A stretch of DNA of 64,000 nucleotides from Arthrobacter sp. 9AX (GCF_902506095.1 NZ_LR733293.1:4011476-4075475), one strand, 5' to 3'; numbered from the stretch's first letter, positions 9,183-18,427 are shown. Program-made: numbers and translations. Notes: generated from the letters alone by a model not told the origin.

Positions 9183-10469
9183 ATGACCCCCGACTCCCAG
9201 GGAAACCTGACCATACGGAACGCCAGGATCTTCGACGGCGAATCACCTGCACTCGTTGAAGGCTCCATCAGTATCCGCGATGGCAGGATCACAGCCGTAG
9301 GCGGCACAGTGGAAAGTACCGGCGCCGGGCCCGACGCCGGTACCGTGCTCGACGCGGAGGGCCGGGTGGTGATTCCCGGCCTCATCGATGCCCACTTCCA
9401 TGCCTACGCACTCAGCCTCACTTCCGCCGTCAACGAAACCGGGCCGTTGAGCTACTCCGCGCTGGCCGGTGCCCGCAGGCTTGAGGCCGCGCTCGGCCGG
9501 GGCTTCACCTCGGTCCGGGACGTGGCTGGGGGTGACGTAGGCCTTGCAACGGCCATCGAGGAAGGTCTGTGTCCCGGTCCCCGCTACTTCTTTACCGGTC
9601 CCGCGCTGAGTCAGACCGGCGGTCACGGCGACATCCGCGCTGCGAACGACGGAAGCTGCTTCCATGGCGGCCACATGTGCGAGGTGGTGGACGGCGTGGA
9701 GGACTTGCTGCTGGCGGTGCGCCACCGGTTCCGAACCGGAGCCACGGCCATCAAGATCATGACCTCCGGAGGAGTGATCTCCCCGGTCGATCCGATCCGT
9801 GTGCCCCAGTACACCGCAGCTGAAATCCGCGTGGTCACGGAAGAGGCATCGCGGCGGGGCAGTTACGCCACCGCGCACGCCTACTCGCCGGAAGCCATTA
9901 GGCATTCAGTCCTCAACGGAGTCCGCTGCATCGAACACGGCAACCTGCTGGATGCTGAAACCGCCCGGCTCATGGCGGAGCACGACGTCTACCTCGTGCC
10001 CACGTTGGTGACGTACGACGCGATGGGCCGCCGTGGAACGGAAATCGGACTTACCGAGGTGGGCGCCGCCAAGAACCAGGAAGTCCTGGCCGCCGGCAAG
10101 AACGCCGTCACACTGGCGCGTGATGCCGGAGTCCGCATTGGCTTCGGCACCGACCTCATGGGTGAGCTTGAGGATGAACAGTTGGCCGGGCTTCGCCTGC
10201 AGTGCGAAGTGCTGGGCGTCTACGAGGCACTCCGCTCCGCGACCTCAACGAACGCGGCACTGCTCCGGCGCGAAGACCTGGGCCGCATTGCGGAGGGGGC
10301 CTGCGCGGACATGGTGATACTGGACGGTGATCCCTTCGAGGAGCCCTCAGTGCTCTGGGACGGAAGCCGGCACCGCACCGTCATCAAGGCGGGCCGCGTT
10401 GTCCCCTCCCCCGGTCTTGCGGCCGATCCTGCCGCAATGGACGAGGCCCTCAGCGGCGCCAACGTCTGA
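9183..10469 (+). CDS. Metal-dependent amidohydrolase, imidazolonepropionase-like
   Basis: 428 residues. The amidohydrolase-superfamily metal site is complete: HxH in IDAHFHAY, the bridging Lys in ATAIKIMTSGGV, His in ATAHAYS and IEHGNLL, and Asp in GFGTDLMG. The N-terminal beta-sandwich segment LTIRNARIFDGESPAL and the late ADMVILDGDPFEEP segment match imidazolonepropionase and Xaa-Pro-dipeptidase-like members. It probably hydrolyses a cyclic amide or an N-acyl/peptide bond of the compound imported by the upstream ABC system. The ribosome site is AAAAGGAAGGAAA. It is the last gene of the run, followed by a strong terminator. Confidence 0.88.
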   Translation: MTPDSQGNLTIRNARIFDGESPALVEGSISIRDGRITAVGGTVESTGAGPDAGTVLDAEGRVVIPGLIDAHFHAYALSLTSAVNETGPLSYSALAGARRLEAALGRGFTSVRDVAGGDVGLATAIEEGLCPGPRYFFTGPALSQTGGHGDIRAANDGSCFHGGHMCEVVDGVEDLLLAVRHRFRTGATAIKIMTSGGVISPVDPIRVPQYTAAEIRVVTEEASRRGSYATAHAYSPEAIRHSVLNGVRCIEHGNLLDAETARLMAEHDVYLVPTLVTYDAMGRRGTEIGLTEVGAAKNQEVLAAGKNAVTLARDAGVRIGFGTDLMGELEDEQLAGLRLQCEVLGVYEALRSATSTNAALLRREDLGRIAEGACADMVILDGDPFEEPSVLWDGSRHRTVIKAGRVVPSPGLAADPAAMDEALSGANV

Positions 10470-10515
10470 CCGCTTGCCGCGTGGGGCGGCGCGCACACGA
10501 GAGCACCTACGCAAA

Positions 10516-10549
10516 GACGCCGTTGCCCGCACAGGCGGGCAACGGCGTC
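10516..10549. terminator. Bidirectional terminator
   Basis: A perfect 15-bp stem (10516-10530 with 10535-10549) around the loop ACAG lies between the convergent amidohydrolase and MFS genes. Confidence 0.85.
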
Positions 10550-10560
10550 GTAAGTTTCTC

Positions 10561-11916
10561 TCAGGCCTTCTGCGTCTCAAGGTCCTCCAGCGACTTGCCC
10601 TTGGTGTCGGAGGACAGGAAGGTGGCCACGGCCGCGGCGGTACAAATGCCGAAGGTGATCATGCCGATGACCATCGGCACGTTGGTGGAGCCCGGAGGAG
10701 CCACGGCCGTGAAGATGCTCGGGAAGAACGAGGCGAGCATCAGGCCGATGTTCTGCGACACTGCGAAGCCGGTCACCCGGATCCGCATGGGGAACTGCTC
10801 CTGGAAGAACGTAGCGAACGTGGCGTTCCACATCTGGAAGAAGATGCCCTGCACGATCAGGACGCACACAAAGACGAGGAACAGGCTCCGCTGGTCGATG
10901 GCCCACAGGTAGCCCCAGGTCAGGAGGCCGCCGCCCAGGCCCCCGGCAAGCATCAGGGCTTTCCGGCCGATCTTGTCTGACAAGGCACCGAAGACGGGGA
11001 TGGTGATGACGGCAGCGATGTTGGCCACGAGCGTCACCCAGAGGAACTCGCTGCTGGAGAATCCGATGCCGTATCCCTTCTGGGTGGCGTAGGAGACACC
11101 GAAGATCAGGGTGGCCATGCCCACCACGTTCGTGAAGGTCATGATGATGCAGCGGATCAGGACCCGCGGGTGGGAGCGCATGAGGTCAACGAGCGGGAAA
11201 CGGCGCTTCTCCTTGCCCGCCTCGGACTGTGCCAGGTAGGCCGGTGGCTCCTGGACGCGGCGGCGGATGATGTAGCCGGCGAGGATCACGAAGGCGCTGA
11301 GCAGGAAGGGGATGCGCCAGCCCCACGTCTCGAACTGGTGCTTGGGGAGAAGCGCGGACAGCGGAAGCAGCACAGCCGTGGCGAGGATGGAACCCACCTG
11401 GGTTCCCTGCAGGCTGAAGCTGGCGAAGAAGCCGCGGCGGGCGTCGGGGGAATGCTCAACGATCATTGCGCTGGCACCGCCCAGTTCACCGGCGACGGCG
11501 AAGCCCTGGACCAGGCGAAGGATCACCAGCAGGGCGGGCGCCAGGATGCCCACCTGGCCGTACGTTGGCAGGAGCCCCACTGCGAAGGTGGCGAAACCCA
11601 TCAGCAGCATCGCGAAGACGAGGACGTTCTTGCGGCCGTGCCTGTCGCCGATGGCGCCCAGGACGATTGCGCCCACGGGACGGGACACATATCCGACGGC
11701 GTAGGTCGCCAGCGAGGCGATGATTGCGATCGTGGGGTTTCCGGAGGGGAAGAAGATGGCCGGGAAGATGAGCGTTGCGGCCAGCGAGTACAGGGCGAAG
11801 TCGTAATATTCGAGCGCGCCTCCGATCCAGCCGCTCATCGCGGCCTTCTTCGGATCCCTGCCCGGGTGGGCTGGATCAAGCTTGCGAGGGGTGTCCGCGG
11901 CGGGAATGGTGGTCAT
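10561..11916 (-). CDS. MFS transporter, metabolite:H+ symporter (MHS) family
   Basis: 451 residues from ATG 11916, chosen because GAAGGAA sits eight bases upstream; an in-frame start at 11964 lacks a site. About twelve hydrophobic segments are present. The family pattern GWIGGALEYYDFALYS opens the first helix, and GDRHGRKNVLV is the loop 2-3 motif. MHS members import carboxylates, betaines or related metabolites with protons. It is convergent with the hydantoinase-type operon and may be unrelated to it. A LacI-type operator-like site lies upstream. Confidence 0.92.
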   Translation of the reverse strand: MTTIPAADTPRKLDPAHPGRDPKKAAMSGWIGGALEYYDFALYSLAATLIFPAIFFPSGNPTIAIIASLATYAVGYVSRPVGAIVLGAIGDRHGRKNVLVFAMLLMGFATFAVGLLPTYGQVGILAPALLVILRLVQGFAVAGELGGASAMIVEHSPDARRGFFASFSLQGTQVGSILATAVLLPLSALLPKHQFETWGWRIPFLLSAFVILAGYIIRRRVQEPPAYLAQSEAGKEKRRFPLVDLMRSHPRVLIRCIIMTFTNVVGMATLIFGVSYATQKGYGIGFSSSEFLWVTLVANIAAVITIPVFGALSDKIGRKALMLAGGLGGGLLTWGYLWAIDQRSLFLVFVCVLIVQGIFFQMWNATFATFFQEQFPMRIRVTGFAVSQNIGLMLASFFPSIFTAVAPPGSTNVPMVIGMITFGICTAAAVATFLSSDTKGKSLEDLETQKA

Positions 11917-12036
11917 GCGCTGGTTTCCTTCGGCGTCTTTGGCAAGGAACCGGAACTCTTCCATTCCGGCGTGGTTTTCAGCATGGATGCTGGTGGGCGG
12001 CCGGAGACCCGGTGATGGTCTGCGCCGGTCGTTTCT

Positions 12037-12048
12037 TGAATCGTTTCA
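12037..12048 (-). promoter_or_regulatory. LacI-type operator-like site upstream of the MFS gene
   Basis: TGAATCGTTTCA follows the TGAANCGNTTCA pattern with a central CG typical of LacI/GalR operators, about 120 bases upstream of the MFS start. The rest of the 11917-12263 gap shows no clear gene. The site is a pattern call only, and no LacI gene is adjacent. Confidence 0.35.
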
Positions 12049-12263
12049 TAAATTCTAGCGAGTGATGGGCGACACGTCAAAGCCTCCACCTGTGGCCGGG
12101 GCCACAGCAGGCCTAAGGGCTTTCACGGTTCACGCAAGGAGAAATCCGCCCGTTCTCACATGGCGTAAGGGGCTCACCCCCGGACACCCCCTCATGGTCA
12201 AATGGGAAGGTTGAACCGGCTGCCCGAGTCCGACCACGGCCTCGGCCATAGGGAAGGAAGCAC

Positions 12264-14555
12264 ATGACCGATCGACAGGACCACCCTCCGGTCCCCACCC
12301 CGGGAAGCGCCCAAGGCCTGGACAGCAAGGTCGAGGGCGGATGCCCGGTGGATCATGGCAGCGTCACCTCGCACGGCAGCGAGAGTGAAAACCCGGCCAT
12401 TGACTCCCCGCAGCCCAAGGGGCACCGGCCCCGGACGGTCGCGGACTGGTGGCCCAACCAGCTTGACCTCTCCGTGCTGCACTCCAACCACCCGGCGGGC
12501 AACCCCCTGGGCCCCTCGTTCAATTACCGCGAGGAGTTCCAAAAGCTCGATGTCGAGGCCCTCAAGCAGGACATCACCGAGGTCCTCACCACCTCCCAGG
12601 ACTGGTGGCCGGCGGACTTCGGCCATTACGGCGGCCTGATGATCCGGCTGAGCTGGCACGCTGCAGGCACCTACCGCGTCCACGATGGCCGTGGCGGTGC
12701 CGGTGACGGCAGCCAGCGCTTCGCCCCGTTGAACAGCTGGCCGGACAACGCCAACCTGGACAAGGCACGGCGGCTGCTGTGGCCGGTCAAGCAGAAGTAC
12801 GGCCAGAAGCTCTCCTGGGCCGACCTGCTGGTCCTTGCGGGCAACGTGGCCCTCGAGTCCATGGGCTTCAAGACCTTTGGCTTCGCCTTCGGCCGCGAGG
12901 ACGTCTGGGAGCCCGAAGAGATCTTCTGGGGGCCAGAGGACACCTGGCTCGGCGACGAACGCTACATCGGCGAAGGCCAGATGGCTGAAGAAGTGGGCTC
13001 CACCGAGATGGGCCTGATCTACGTCAACCCCGAGGGCCCGATGGGCAACCCGGATCCGAAACTGGCGGCGGCGTTCATCCGCGAAACCTTCAAGCGCATG
13101 GCGATGAACGACGAAGAGACCTTCGCGCTGATCGCCGGCGGCCACACCTTCGGCAAGACCCACGGCGCCGGTGACGCCGATGCCCACGTCGGGCCCGAGC
13201 CGGAAGGCGCGGACCTCGAAGCCCAGGGGCTGGGCTGGCTCAGCACCTACGGCAGCGGCAAGGGCGGCGACACCATCACCTCTGGCCTCGAAGTCACCTG
13301 GACGGACCGCCCCACCCAGTGGAGCAGCCGCTTCCTGGAAATCTTGTTCGAGTACGAGTGGGAGCTGGTCAAGAGCCCGGCCGGAGCGCACCAGTGGGTT
13401 GCCAAGGATGCCCCGGAGATCATCCCGGACGCGCACGACCCCGCGAAAAAGCACCGGCCCACCATGCTGACCACGGACTTGTCGCTGCGCTTCGACCCGG
13501 TCTACGAGGAGATCGGCCGACGCTTCCTGAAGAACCCGGATGAGTTCCAGCTCGCCTTCGCCAAGGCCTGGTACAAGCTGCTGCACCGCGACATGGGACC
13601 TGTCGGCCCGCACATGCTCGGGCCCTGGGTCCCCGAAGCCCAGCTGTGGCAGGATCCCATCCCGGCCGTGAACCACGAGCTGATCGGCGAGCAGGACATC
13701 GCTTCGCTCAAGGCAAAGCTCCTGGATTCGGGCCTGTCCGTCTCCCAGCTGGCCAGCACCGCCTGGGCGGCGGCGTCCACCTACCGCAAGACCGACAGGC
13801 GCGGCGGGGCCAACGGTGCCCGCATCCGCCTGGAGCCCCAGAGCGGGTGGGAGGTGAACGAGCCCGAGCAGCTTTCGACGGCGTTGCAGGCCATCGAGAG
13901 AGTGCAGCAGGAGTTCAACTCCGCCCAAGACAACGGGCAGGTTTCGCTCGCGGACTTGATCGTCCTCGGCGGCTGTGCCGCGGTGGAGAAAGCCGCGAGC
14001 GACGCCGGGTTCCCCGTCACTGTGCCGTTCCGTCCAGGCCGCACCGATGCCGCCCAGGAACAGACCGACGTCGAGCAGTTCCAGTACCTGAAGCCGCGCG
14101 CGGACGGATTCCGGAACTACGTGCGCCCCGGCGAGAAGCTCCAGCCGGAGACCCTTCTGCTGGACAAGGCGTACCTGCTGGACCTCTCGGCGCCGGAAAT
14201 GACGGCCCTCATCGGCGGCATGCGTGCCCTGGGCACCAACGTGGGAGGTTCCAGCCACGGCGTCCTCACCGATAGGCCGCAGGTCCTGACGAACGACTTC
14301 TTCGTCAACCTCCTGTCCCCCGGGACCAAGTGGAAGGCATCGGAGTCGGAGGAGAACGTCTACGAGATCACCGATGTTGCCACCGGCGAACTGAAGTGGA
14401 CGGCGACGCCGGTGGACCTGGTCTTCGGTTCCAACTCCCAGCTCCGGGCACTGTCCGAGGTTTATGCCAGCGACGACGCCCGGGAGAAGTTCGTCAACGA
14501 CTTCGTGGCGGCCTGGGCAAAGGTTATGGAACTGGACCGCTTCGACCTGAAGTAA
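12264..14555 (+). CDS. katG: Catalase-peroxidase
   Basis: 763 residues, the standard KatG length with N- and C-terminal peroxidase-like halves. The distal site RLSWHAAGTYR holds the catalytic Arg, Trp and His; the proximal haem His lies in IAGGHTFGKTHGAG. The Met-Tyr-Trp cofactor residues are all present (that Trp, Tyr in LIYVNPEGPMGNP, Met in KRMAMNDEET). The C-terminal half carries YRKTDRRGGANGARIRL and PFRPGRTDA. It destroys H2O2 in the cytoplasm. The ribosome site is GGAAGGAAGC. Actinobacterial katG often has a furA gene in front; none is present here. Confidence 0.98.
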   Translation: MTDRQDHPPVPTPGSAQGLDSKVEGGCPVDHGSVTSHGSESENPAIDSPQPKGHRPRTVADWWPNQLDLSVLHSNHPAGNPLGPSFNYREEFQKLDVEALKQDITEVLTTSQDWWPADFGHYGGLMIRLSWHAAGTYRVHDGRGGAGDGSQRFAPLNSWPDNANLDKARRLLWPVKQKYGQKLSWADLLVLAGNVALESMGFKTFGFAFGREDVWEPEEIFWGPEDTWLGDERYIGEGQMAEEVGSTEMGLIYVNPEGPMGNPDPKLAAAFIRETFKRMAMNDEETFALIAGGHTFGKTHGAGDADAHVGPEPEGADLEAQGLGWLSTYGSGKGGDTITSGLEVTWTDRPTQWSSRFLEILFEYEWELVKSPAGAHQWVAKDAPEIIPDAHDPAKKHRPTMLTTDLSLRFDPVYEEIGRRFLKNPDEFQLAFAKAWYKLLHRDMGPVGPHMLGPWVPEAQLWQDPIPAVNHELIGEQDIASLKAKLLDSGLSVSQLASTAWAAASTYRKTDRRGGANGARIRLEPQSGWEVNEPEQLSTALQAIERVQQEFNSAQDNGQVSLADLIVLGGCAAVEKAASDAGFPVTVPFRPGRTDAAQEQTDVEQFQYLKPRADGFRNYVRPGEKLQPETLLLDKAYLLDLSAPEMTALIGGMRALGTNVGGSSHGVLTDRPQVLTNDFFVNLLSPGTKWKASESEENVYEITDVATGELKWTATPVDLVFGSNSQLRALSEVYASDDAREKFVNDFVAAWAKVMELDRFDLK

Positions 14556-14575
14556 GCCTCCTGCAGTAAGGCAAC

Positions 14576-14610
14576 GTCCGGGCCGGCTGCACTGCGCAGC
14601 CGGCCCGGAC
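14576..14610 (+). terminator. katG terminator
   Basis: A perfect 15-bp GC-rich stem (14576-14590 with 14596-14610), five-base loop ACTGC, followed by a short T-rich run, 20 bases after the katG stop. Confidence 0.85.
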
Positions 14611-14677
14611 ACAGTTCTCCTCCTTTAACTTCAACGCACCCTCGCGTGGCTTGAGGAAGCGGATTAGCCTGACAGTC

Positions 14678-15184
14678 ATGGCGCAGTCAGCCTCTTCCGC
14701 ACGCGCATGGATCGGCACCGGCGTGTTCCTGTTCCTTGCGCCCGGCATCGTGGCGGGATTCATTCCAATGCTCATTTCCGGCTGGCGGCCGCATGACTGG
14801 GGAGGCGCCGCCTGGGTGGTGCCGGTGGCCTGGATCGCCATCGTTCTCGGGGTGGCTTTCCTCCTGCACGCCTTCGCACTGTTTGCCCTGCACCGCGGGA
14901 CGCCCGCGCCGGTGGCTCCGACTGAGACGCTCGTGGTGACCGGGGTCTACCGGTTTGTGCGCAACCCGATGTACCTCGCGGTGCTGACGATCATCCTCGG
15001 CCAGGCACTGCTGTTCGGCAGCTGGTGGCTGGTGCTCTACGCCGCGGTTGCCCTCACCGCGGTGGTCACGTTCGTAAAGGGTTACGAGGAACCCACGCTC
15101 ACCAGCACGTACGGCGAGCAGTACCTTGACTACAAGCGCAACGTCCCGGGATGGTGGCCGCGGTTAACGCCGTGGCGGGGATGA
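14678..15184 (+). CDS. Isoprenylcysteine carboxyl methyltransferase-like membrane protein
   Basis: 168 residues from ATG 14678, with four to five hydrophobic segments. The ICMT/PEMT-type motif is GVYRFVRNPMYLAVLTIILGQ, followed by the EEPTLTSTYGEQYLDYKRNVPGWWP tail that carries the conserved Glu-Glu and Tyr. Such proteins are SAM-dependent methyltransferases of lipids or small thiols, but bacterial substrates are mostly unknown. TAGCCT lies seven bases before the ATG, which suggests a leaderless transcript; the in-frame TTG at 14651 is the alternative start. Confidence 0.82.
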   Translation: MAQSASSARAWIGTGVFLFLAPGIVAGFIPMLISGWRPHDWGGAAWVVPVAWIAIVLGVAFLLHAFALFALHRGTPAPVAPTETLVVTGVYRFVRNPMYLAVLTIILGQALLFGSWWLVLYAAVALTAVVTFVKGYEEPTLTSTYGEQYLDYKRNVPGWWPRLTPWRG

Positions 15185-15204
15185 GGGGAAACGAGGAATC
15201 CTTC

Positions 15205-16194
15205 TTAGTTGCGTGCGTCGCGGGCCGTTGACAGTCCCGGCGCTTTGCCGAGTTCTGCGCGGAGCTGCGCCAGGCGGGCGTAGGCGACGTCCCGGTAGGC
15301 GAGGAGGGCATCCCGCTCGAGGGGGTCGATGTCGAGGAAGCCATGTCCGCTCTTTAGCCCGATATTTCCTTCATTGACCGTGGCCACAAGGGCTTCCGGG
15401 GCGGCGAACCGTTCGCCGTATGCCTTCTCGAGGGTGCGGTATGCGGATTCGTACACGTCTAGCCCTGCCATGTCGCCGATGGCAAAGGGCCCAAACAGTG
15501 CCAGGCGGAATCCGAACGTAGTGCTCACCACTGCGTCGATCTGTTCCGGCGTGGCGACTCCTTCTTCAACGATTTTGGCTGCTTCCTTATACAGGGCGAA
15601 TTGAAGCCGGTTCGCGACGAACCCCGGCGTGTCCGCAACTCTGGCCGGGGTCTTTCCAAGGCTGCGGATGAGCTCCTCGGCGCGGTCGAGGACGGCCTGG
15701 TCCGTCTCCTCGCCGGGGATGAGCTCGACGCCGGGGATGAACGGGGCGGGATTCATCCAGTGGACGCCGAGGAACCGCTCCGGGCCTGTCACTGACAGGG
15801 CCAGCTCGCCGATGGGGATGGCGGAGGTGTTTGTCCCGATAATGGCGTGTGGTGGCGCGGCAACCGAGACCCTGCGAAGGATGGCCGCCTTCAGATCCGG
15901 TTTCTCCGGGACTGCTTCGGCGATGTAGTCGGCAGCGGTCACGGCCTCCTCGATGCTTGCGGCCGCCGCAAGATTCTCTTCGATGATCTTCGAGGCGCCC
16001 CCAGGCAGGAGCCCTTGGGCCTCAAAATCCCGGGCTTGTTCAACAAGCCTGACCCGGGCACGTTCTGCTGTTTCGCCGTCGATATCGCCTAGGAAAACTT
16101 TATAGCCGTGCAAAGCCAGCACCTGGGCTATCCCGCCGCCCATGTATCCGGACCCGACGACGGCGGTGGTTGAAATGGTGTCTTTGGTGGTCAT
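15205..16194 (-). CDS. 3-hydroxyacyl-CoA dehydrogenase-family protein
   Basis: 329 residues from ATG 16194, preceded by GAGGAGCACGTTC; upstream in-frame codons overlap the next gene and lack a site. The Rossmann motif VVGSGYMGGGIAQVLALHGY is at about 10-30, IIGTNTSAIPI and GVHWMNPAPFIPGVELIP follow, and the 3HCDH C-terminal domain has DTPGFVANRLQFALYKEA. It uses NAD(H) to oxidise a 3-hydroxy acid or its CoA ester. It is the last gene of a three-gene dehydrogenase unit, so the substrate may be a non-CoA hydroxy acid; carnitine- or gulonate-dehydrogenase-like roles are possible. Confidence 0.85.
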   Translation of the reverse strand: MTTKDTISTTAVVGSGYMGGGIAQVLALHGYKVFLGDIDGETAERARVRLVEQARDFEAQGLLPGGASKIIEENLAAAASIEEAVTAADYIAEAVPEKPDLKAAILRRVSVAAPPHAIIGTNTSAIPIGELALSVTGPERFLGVHWMNPAPFIPGVELIPGEETDQAVLDRAEELIRSLGKTPARVADTPGFVANRLQFALYKEAAKIVEEGVATPEQIDAVVSTTFGFRLALFGPFAIGDMAGLDVYESAYRTLEKAYGERFAAPEALVATVNEGNIGLKSGHGFLDIDPLERDALLAYRDVAYARLAQLRAELGKAPGLSTARDARN

Positions 16195-16246
16195 GAACGT
16201 GCTCCTCGGGAAAGGTGTCTGGGCTGCGGAACGCAAGATCCGGGGG

Positions 16247-16993
16247 TCACCGGATGGTGTAGCCGCCATCAATGGCCAAGGTATGCCCGGTGATCAGTGA
16301 CGCGGCGTCACTGAGGAGGAATGCCACTGCCCCGGCTATGTCCTCCGGCTCGCCAAAGCGGCCGATGGGGATTCTGGACAGCAGCTCGGCTGCCCAGTCG
16401 GGGCGGCTGAGGGTTGGGGCGGTCAGTTCCGTGCGGACGAAGGTGGGTGCCACTGCGTTGACGCGAATTCCGGACTGGGCCCATTCCAGGGCCAGGATCT
16501 TGGTGAGGTGGATCAGGCCGGCCTTGCTGGTGCCGTAGGCGGCGCGTTCCTCGATGCCGACGATTCCTGCCTGCGATGCGACGTTGACGATGGCCCCTTG
16601 GGTTCCGCCTTTGATCCAGTGCCGGGCCAGCGATGTGGTCAGGAAGAAGCTGCCTTTGAGATTGGTGTCAAAGACGGTGTCCCAGTCCTCGGTGGTCAGT
16701 TCCAGCGCGGGTTTGGGTACGTTGACGCCGGCGTTGTTGACGAGCAGATCGATCCCTCCGCTCTCCTGCGTCAGTTCCTCGGCGAATTGGACTATCTGAG
16801 CGGGTTCCGTGATGTCAACGGGCAAGGCAGGAGTGCCGTAGCGTTCGCTGATCAGGCGTGCGCTTTCGGCGTCGCGGCTGGTTCCGTAGACGGTCGCGCC
16901 GGACTCGGCAAGGCCATCGGCGATGGCCTTGCCGAGTCCGCGGGCTGCTCCGGTGACCAGTGCTTTCTTGCCATCGAGGCGGAAGTCAGGCAC
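16247..16993 (-). CDS. SDR-family oxidoreductase
   Basis: 248 residues from GTG 16993, eleven bases after the upstream stop, with AAGGGA in front; the longer frame to 17131 lies inside the HisD-family gene. Classical short-chain dehydrogenase features are TGAARGLGKAIADGLA (cofactor), NNAGVN, the Ser in VNVASQAG, YGTSK (catalytic Tyr and Lys), and LSDAASLITGHTLAIDGGYTIR at the end. It probably oxidises or reduces a hydroxyl in the same pathway as the flanking HisD-family and 3HCDH-family enzymes. Confidence 0.9.
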   Translation of the reverse strand: MPDFRLDGKKALVTGAARGLGKAIADGLAESGATVYGTSRDAESARLISERYGTPALPVDITEPAQIVQFAEELTQESGGIDLLVNNAGVNVPKPALELTTEDWDTVFDTNLKGSFFLTTSLARHWIKGGTQGAIVNVASQAGIVGIEERAAYGTSKAGLIHLTKILALEWAQSGIRVNAVAPTFVRTELTAPTLSRPDWAAELLSRIPIGRFGEPEDIAGAVAFLLSDAASLITGHTLAIDGGYTIR

Positions 16994-17003
16994 TGGTATT
17001 CCC

Positions 17004-18350
17004 TTAGTTGCCGAAGGTGTGGTCGGACCAGGGCAGGCTGGTGCCCCGGTACTTTGCGGCACGGACATCGCCGGACCGCGCGTGTCCTTCAAACCGTTCC
17101 ACCCGGGACGCGCGTCCACAGAGTTCACCAAAGAAGGCGCTGGATTCGGTGTTGGTCACTTCCTGGTACGTAACGGTACGCAGGTACTTGCCAACCCAGA
17201 GGCCGCCTGTGTAGCGGGCAGCACCGCGGGTGGGCAGAACGTGGTTGGTTCCGATGACCTTGTCCCCGTAGGAAACGCAGGTGCCTTCGCCCAGGAACAG
17301 TGCACCGTAGTCGTGCATCTTCTCCAGCGCTTCACGGGGATTCTCCGTGAGGATCTGAACGTGCTCGTAGGCATACTCATCGGCCAGGACGTAGGCGTCA
17401 TCGAGGGTTTCGACCACGTGGACGGCACCCCAGTCCCGCCATGCGGCACCTGCGTAGTCGCGGGTGGGCATATCCACGAGGATCGTGTCGATGTGCTCGA
17501 TGACCTTCCGGCCGAGCTCCTCGCTGGTAGTGATCAGGACGGCGGGAGAATCGGGACCGTGCTCTGCCTGCGACAGCAGGTCCACTGCCACGATGAACGG
17601 GTCAGCGTGCTCATCGGCCACGATCAGGACTTCGGTGGGGCCGGCGAAGAGGTCAATGCCTACCTCGCCGAAGAGCTGCCGCTTGGCCTCGGCGACGAAG
17701 GCGTTGCCGGGCCCGGCCAGCATGTTGACCGGCTTGATGGTCTCAGTGCCGATTGCGAGGGCCGCTACTGCCTGGATGCCGCCGAGAAGGTAAATCTCGT
17801 CCGCGCCGGCGAGGTACATGGCGGCTACCGTGGCGTCGGGAACCTCGCCCTGGATCAGCGGCGTGCAGGCGGCAACGCGTTCAACGCCGGCCACCTTGGC
17901 GGTGATGATGGTCATGTGCGCGCTGGCCAGCAGCGGGTACTTCCCACCGGGAATGTAGGCACCGGCAGCCTGGATCGGCACGTTCTTCTGCCCGAGGAAA
18001 ACACCCGGCAGGGTTTCGATTTCGAAGTCACTCAGTGACTCCAGCTGCTTCTGCGCCATCGTCCGGACCTGCTCCTGGACAAACTTGATGTCCGCGATGG
18101 TCTGCTCCGGCACGCGGGCGATGATTTCTTCCAGCTGCTCCGGGCTGAGCAGGAACGACTCGGGCGCGTACTTGTCGAACTTCTCGGAGTATTCGCGAAC
18201 AGCAGCATCACCGCGTTCACGGATGTCCGCGATCACGCCTTCGACGGTGGCGCGCACCTCGGGCGTGCTGCCCCGGTTAACACTGTTCTGCGCCGGCTCC
18301 TTCAGCATTACGGAGCTAACGGCCGAGCTGATTGCTGTTGTGGCGGTCAT
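17004..18350 (-). CDS. Histidinol dehydrogenase-family dehydrogenase, possibly sulfopropanediol-type
   Basis: 448 residues from ATG 18350. HisD-family zinc and catalytic positions are present: Gln and His in LLSQAEHGPDS, the Glu-His pair in EYAYEHVQI, Asp and the following His in GDKVIGTNHVLPT, and a C-terminal His in RFEGHARSG. Its context (SDR, another dehydrogenase, permease, LacI regulator) is catabolic and no his genes are nearby. HisD homologues in such settings include HpsN, which oxidises 2,3-dihydroxypropane-1-sulfonate in two steps to sulfolactate. That assignment is a hypothesis only; another polyol or hydroxy-acid substrate is equally possible. Confidence 0.8.
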   Translation of the reverse strand: MTATTAISSAVSSVMLKEPAQNSVNRGSTPEVRATVEGVIADIRERGDAAVREYSEKFDKYAPESFLLSPEQLEEIIARVPEQTIADIKFVQEQVRTMAQKQLESLSDFEIETLPGVFLGQKNVPIQAAGAYIPGGKYPLLASAHMTIITAKVAGVERVAACTPLIQGEVPDATVAAMYLAGADEIYLLGGIQAVAALAIGTETIKPVNMLAGPGNAFVAEAKRQLFGEVGIDLFAGPTEVLIVADEHADPFIVAVDLLSQAEHGPDSPAVLITTSEELGRKVIEHIDTILVDMPTRDYAGAAWRDWGAVHVVETLDDAYVLADEYAYEHVQILTENPREALEKMHDYGALFLGEGTCVSYGDKVIGTNHVLPTRGAARYTGGLWVGKYLRTVTYQEVTNTESSAFFGELCGRASRVERFEGHARSGDVRAAKYRGTSLPWSDHTFGN

Positions 18351-18427
18351 GAGCAATACCTTCCATCTTCGTCGATGGGCGACTTCGGAGCGCCCCGGGC
18401 CAGGCCAGCGCCTGGATGTGCATCGAG

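Noticed and set aside
12198..14612. An 804-codon open frame antisense to katG
   Set aside because: It lies exactly opposite an intact catalase-peroxidase gene; long antisense frames are usual in GC-rich DNA and it shows no family motif.
17004..18350. True histidinol dehydrogenase of histidine biosynthesis (hisD)
   Set aside because: No other his genes are near, and the gene sits in a regulated catabolic unit with permease and LacI regulator; only the family assignment is kept.
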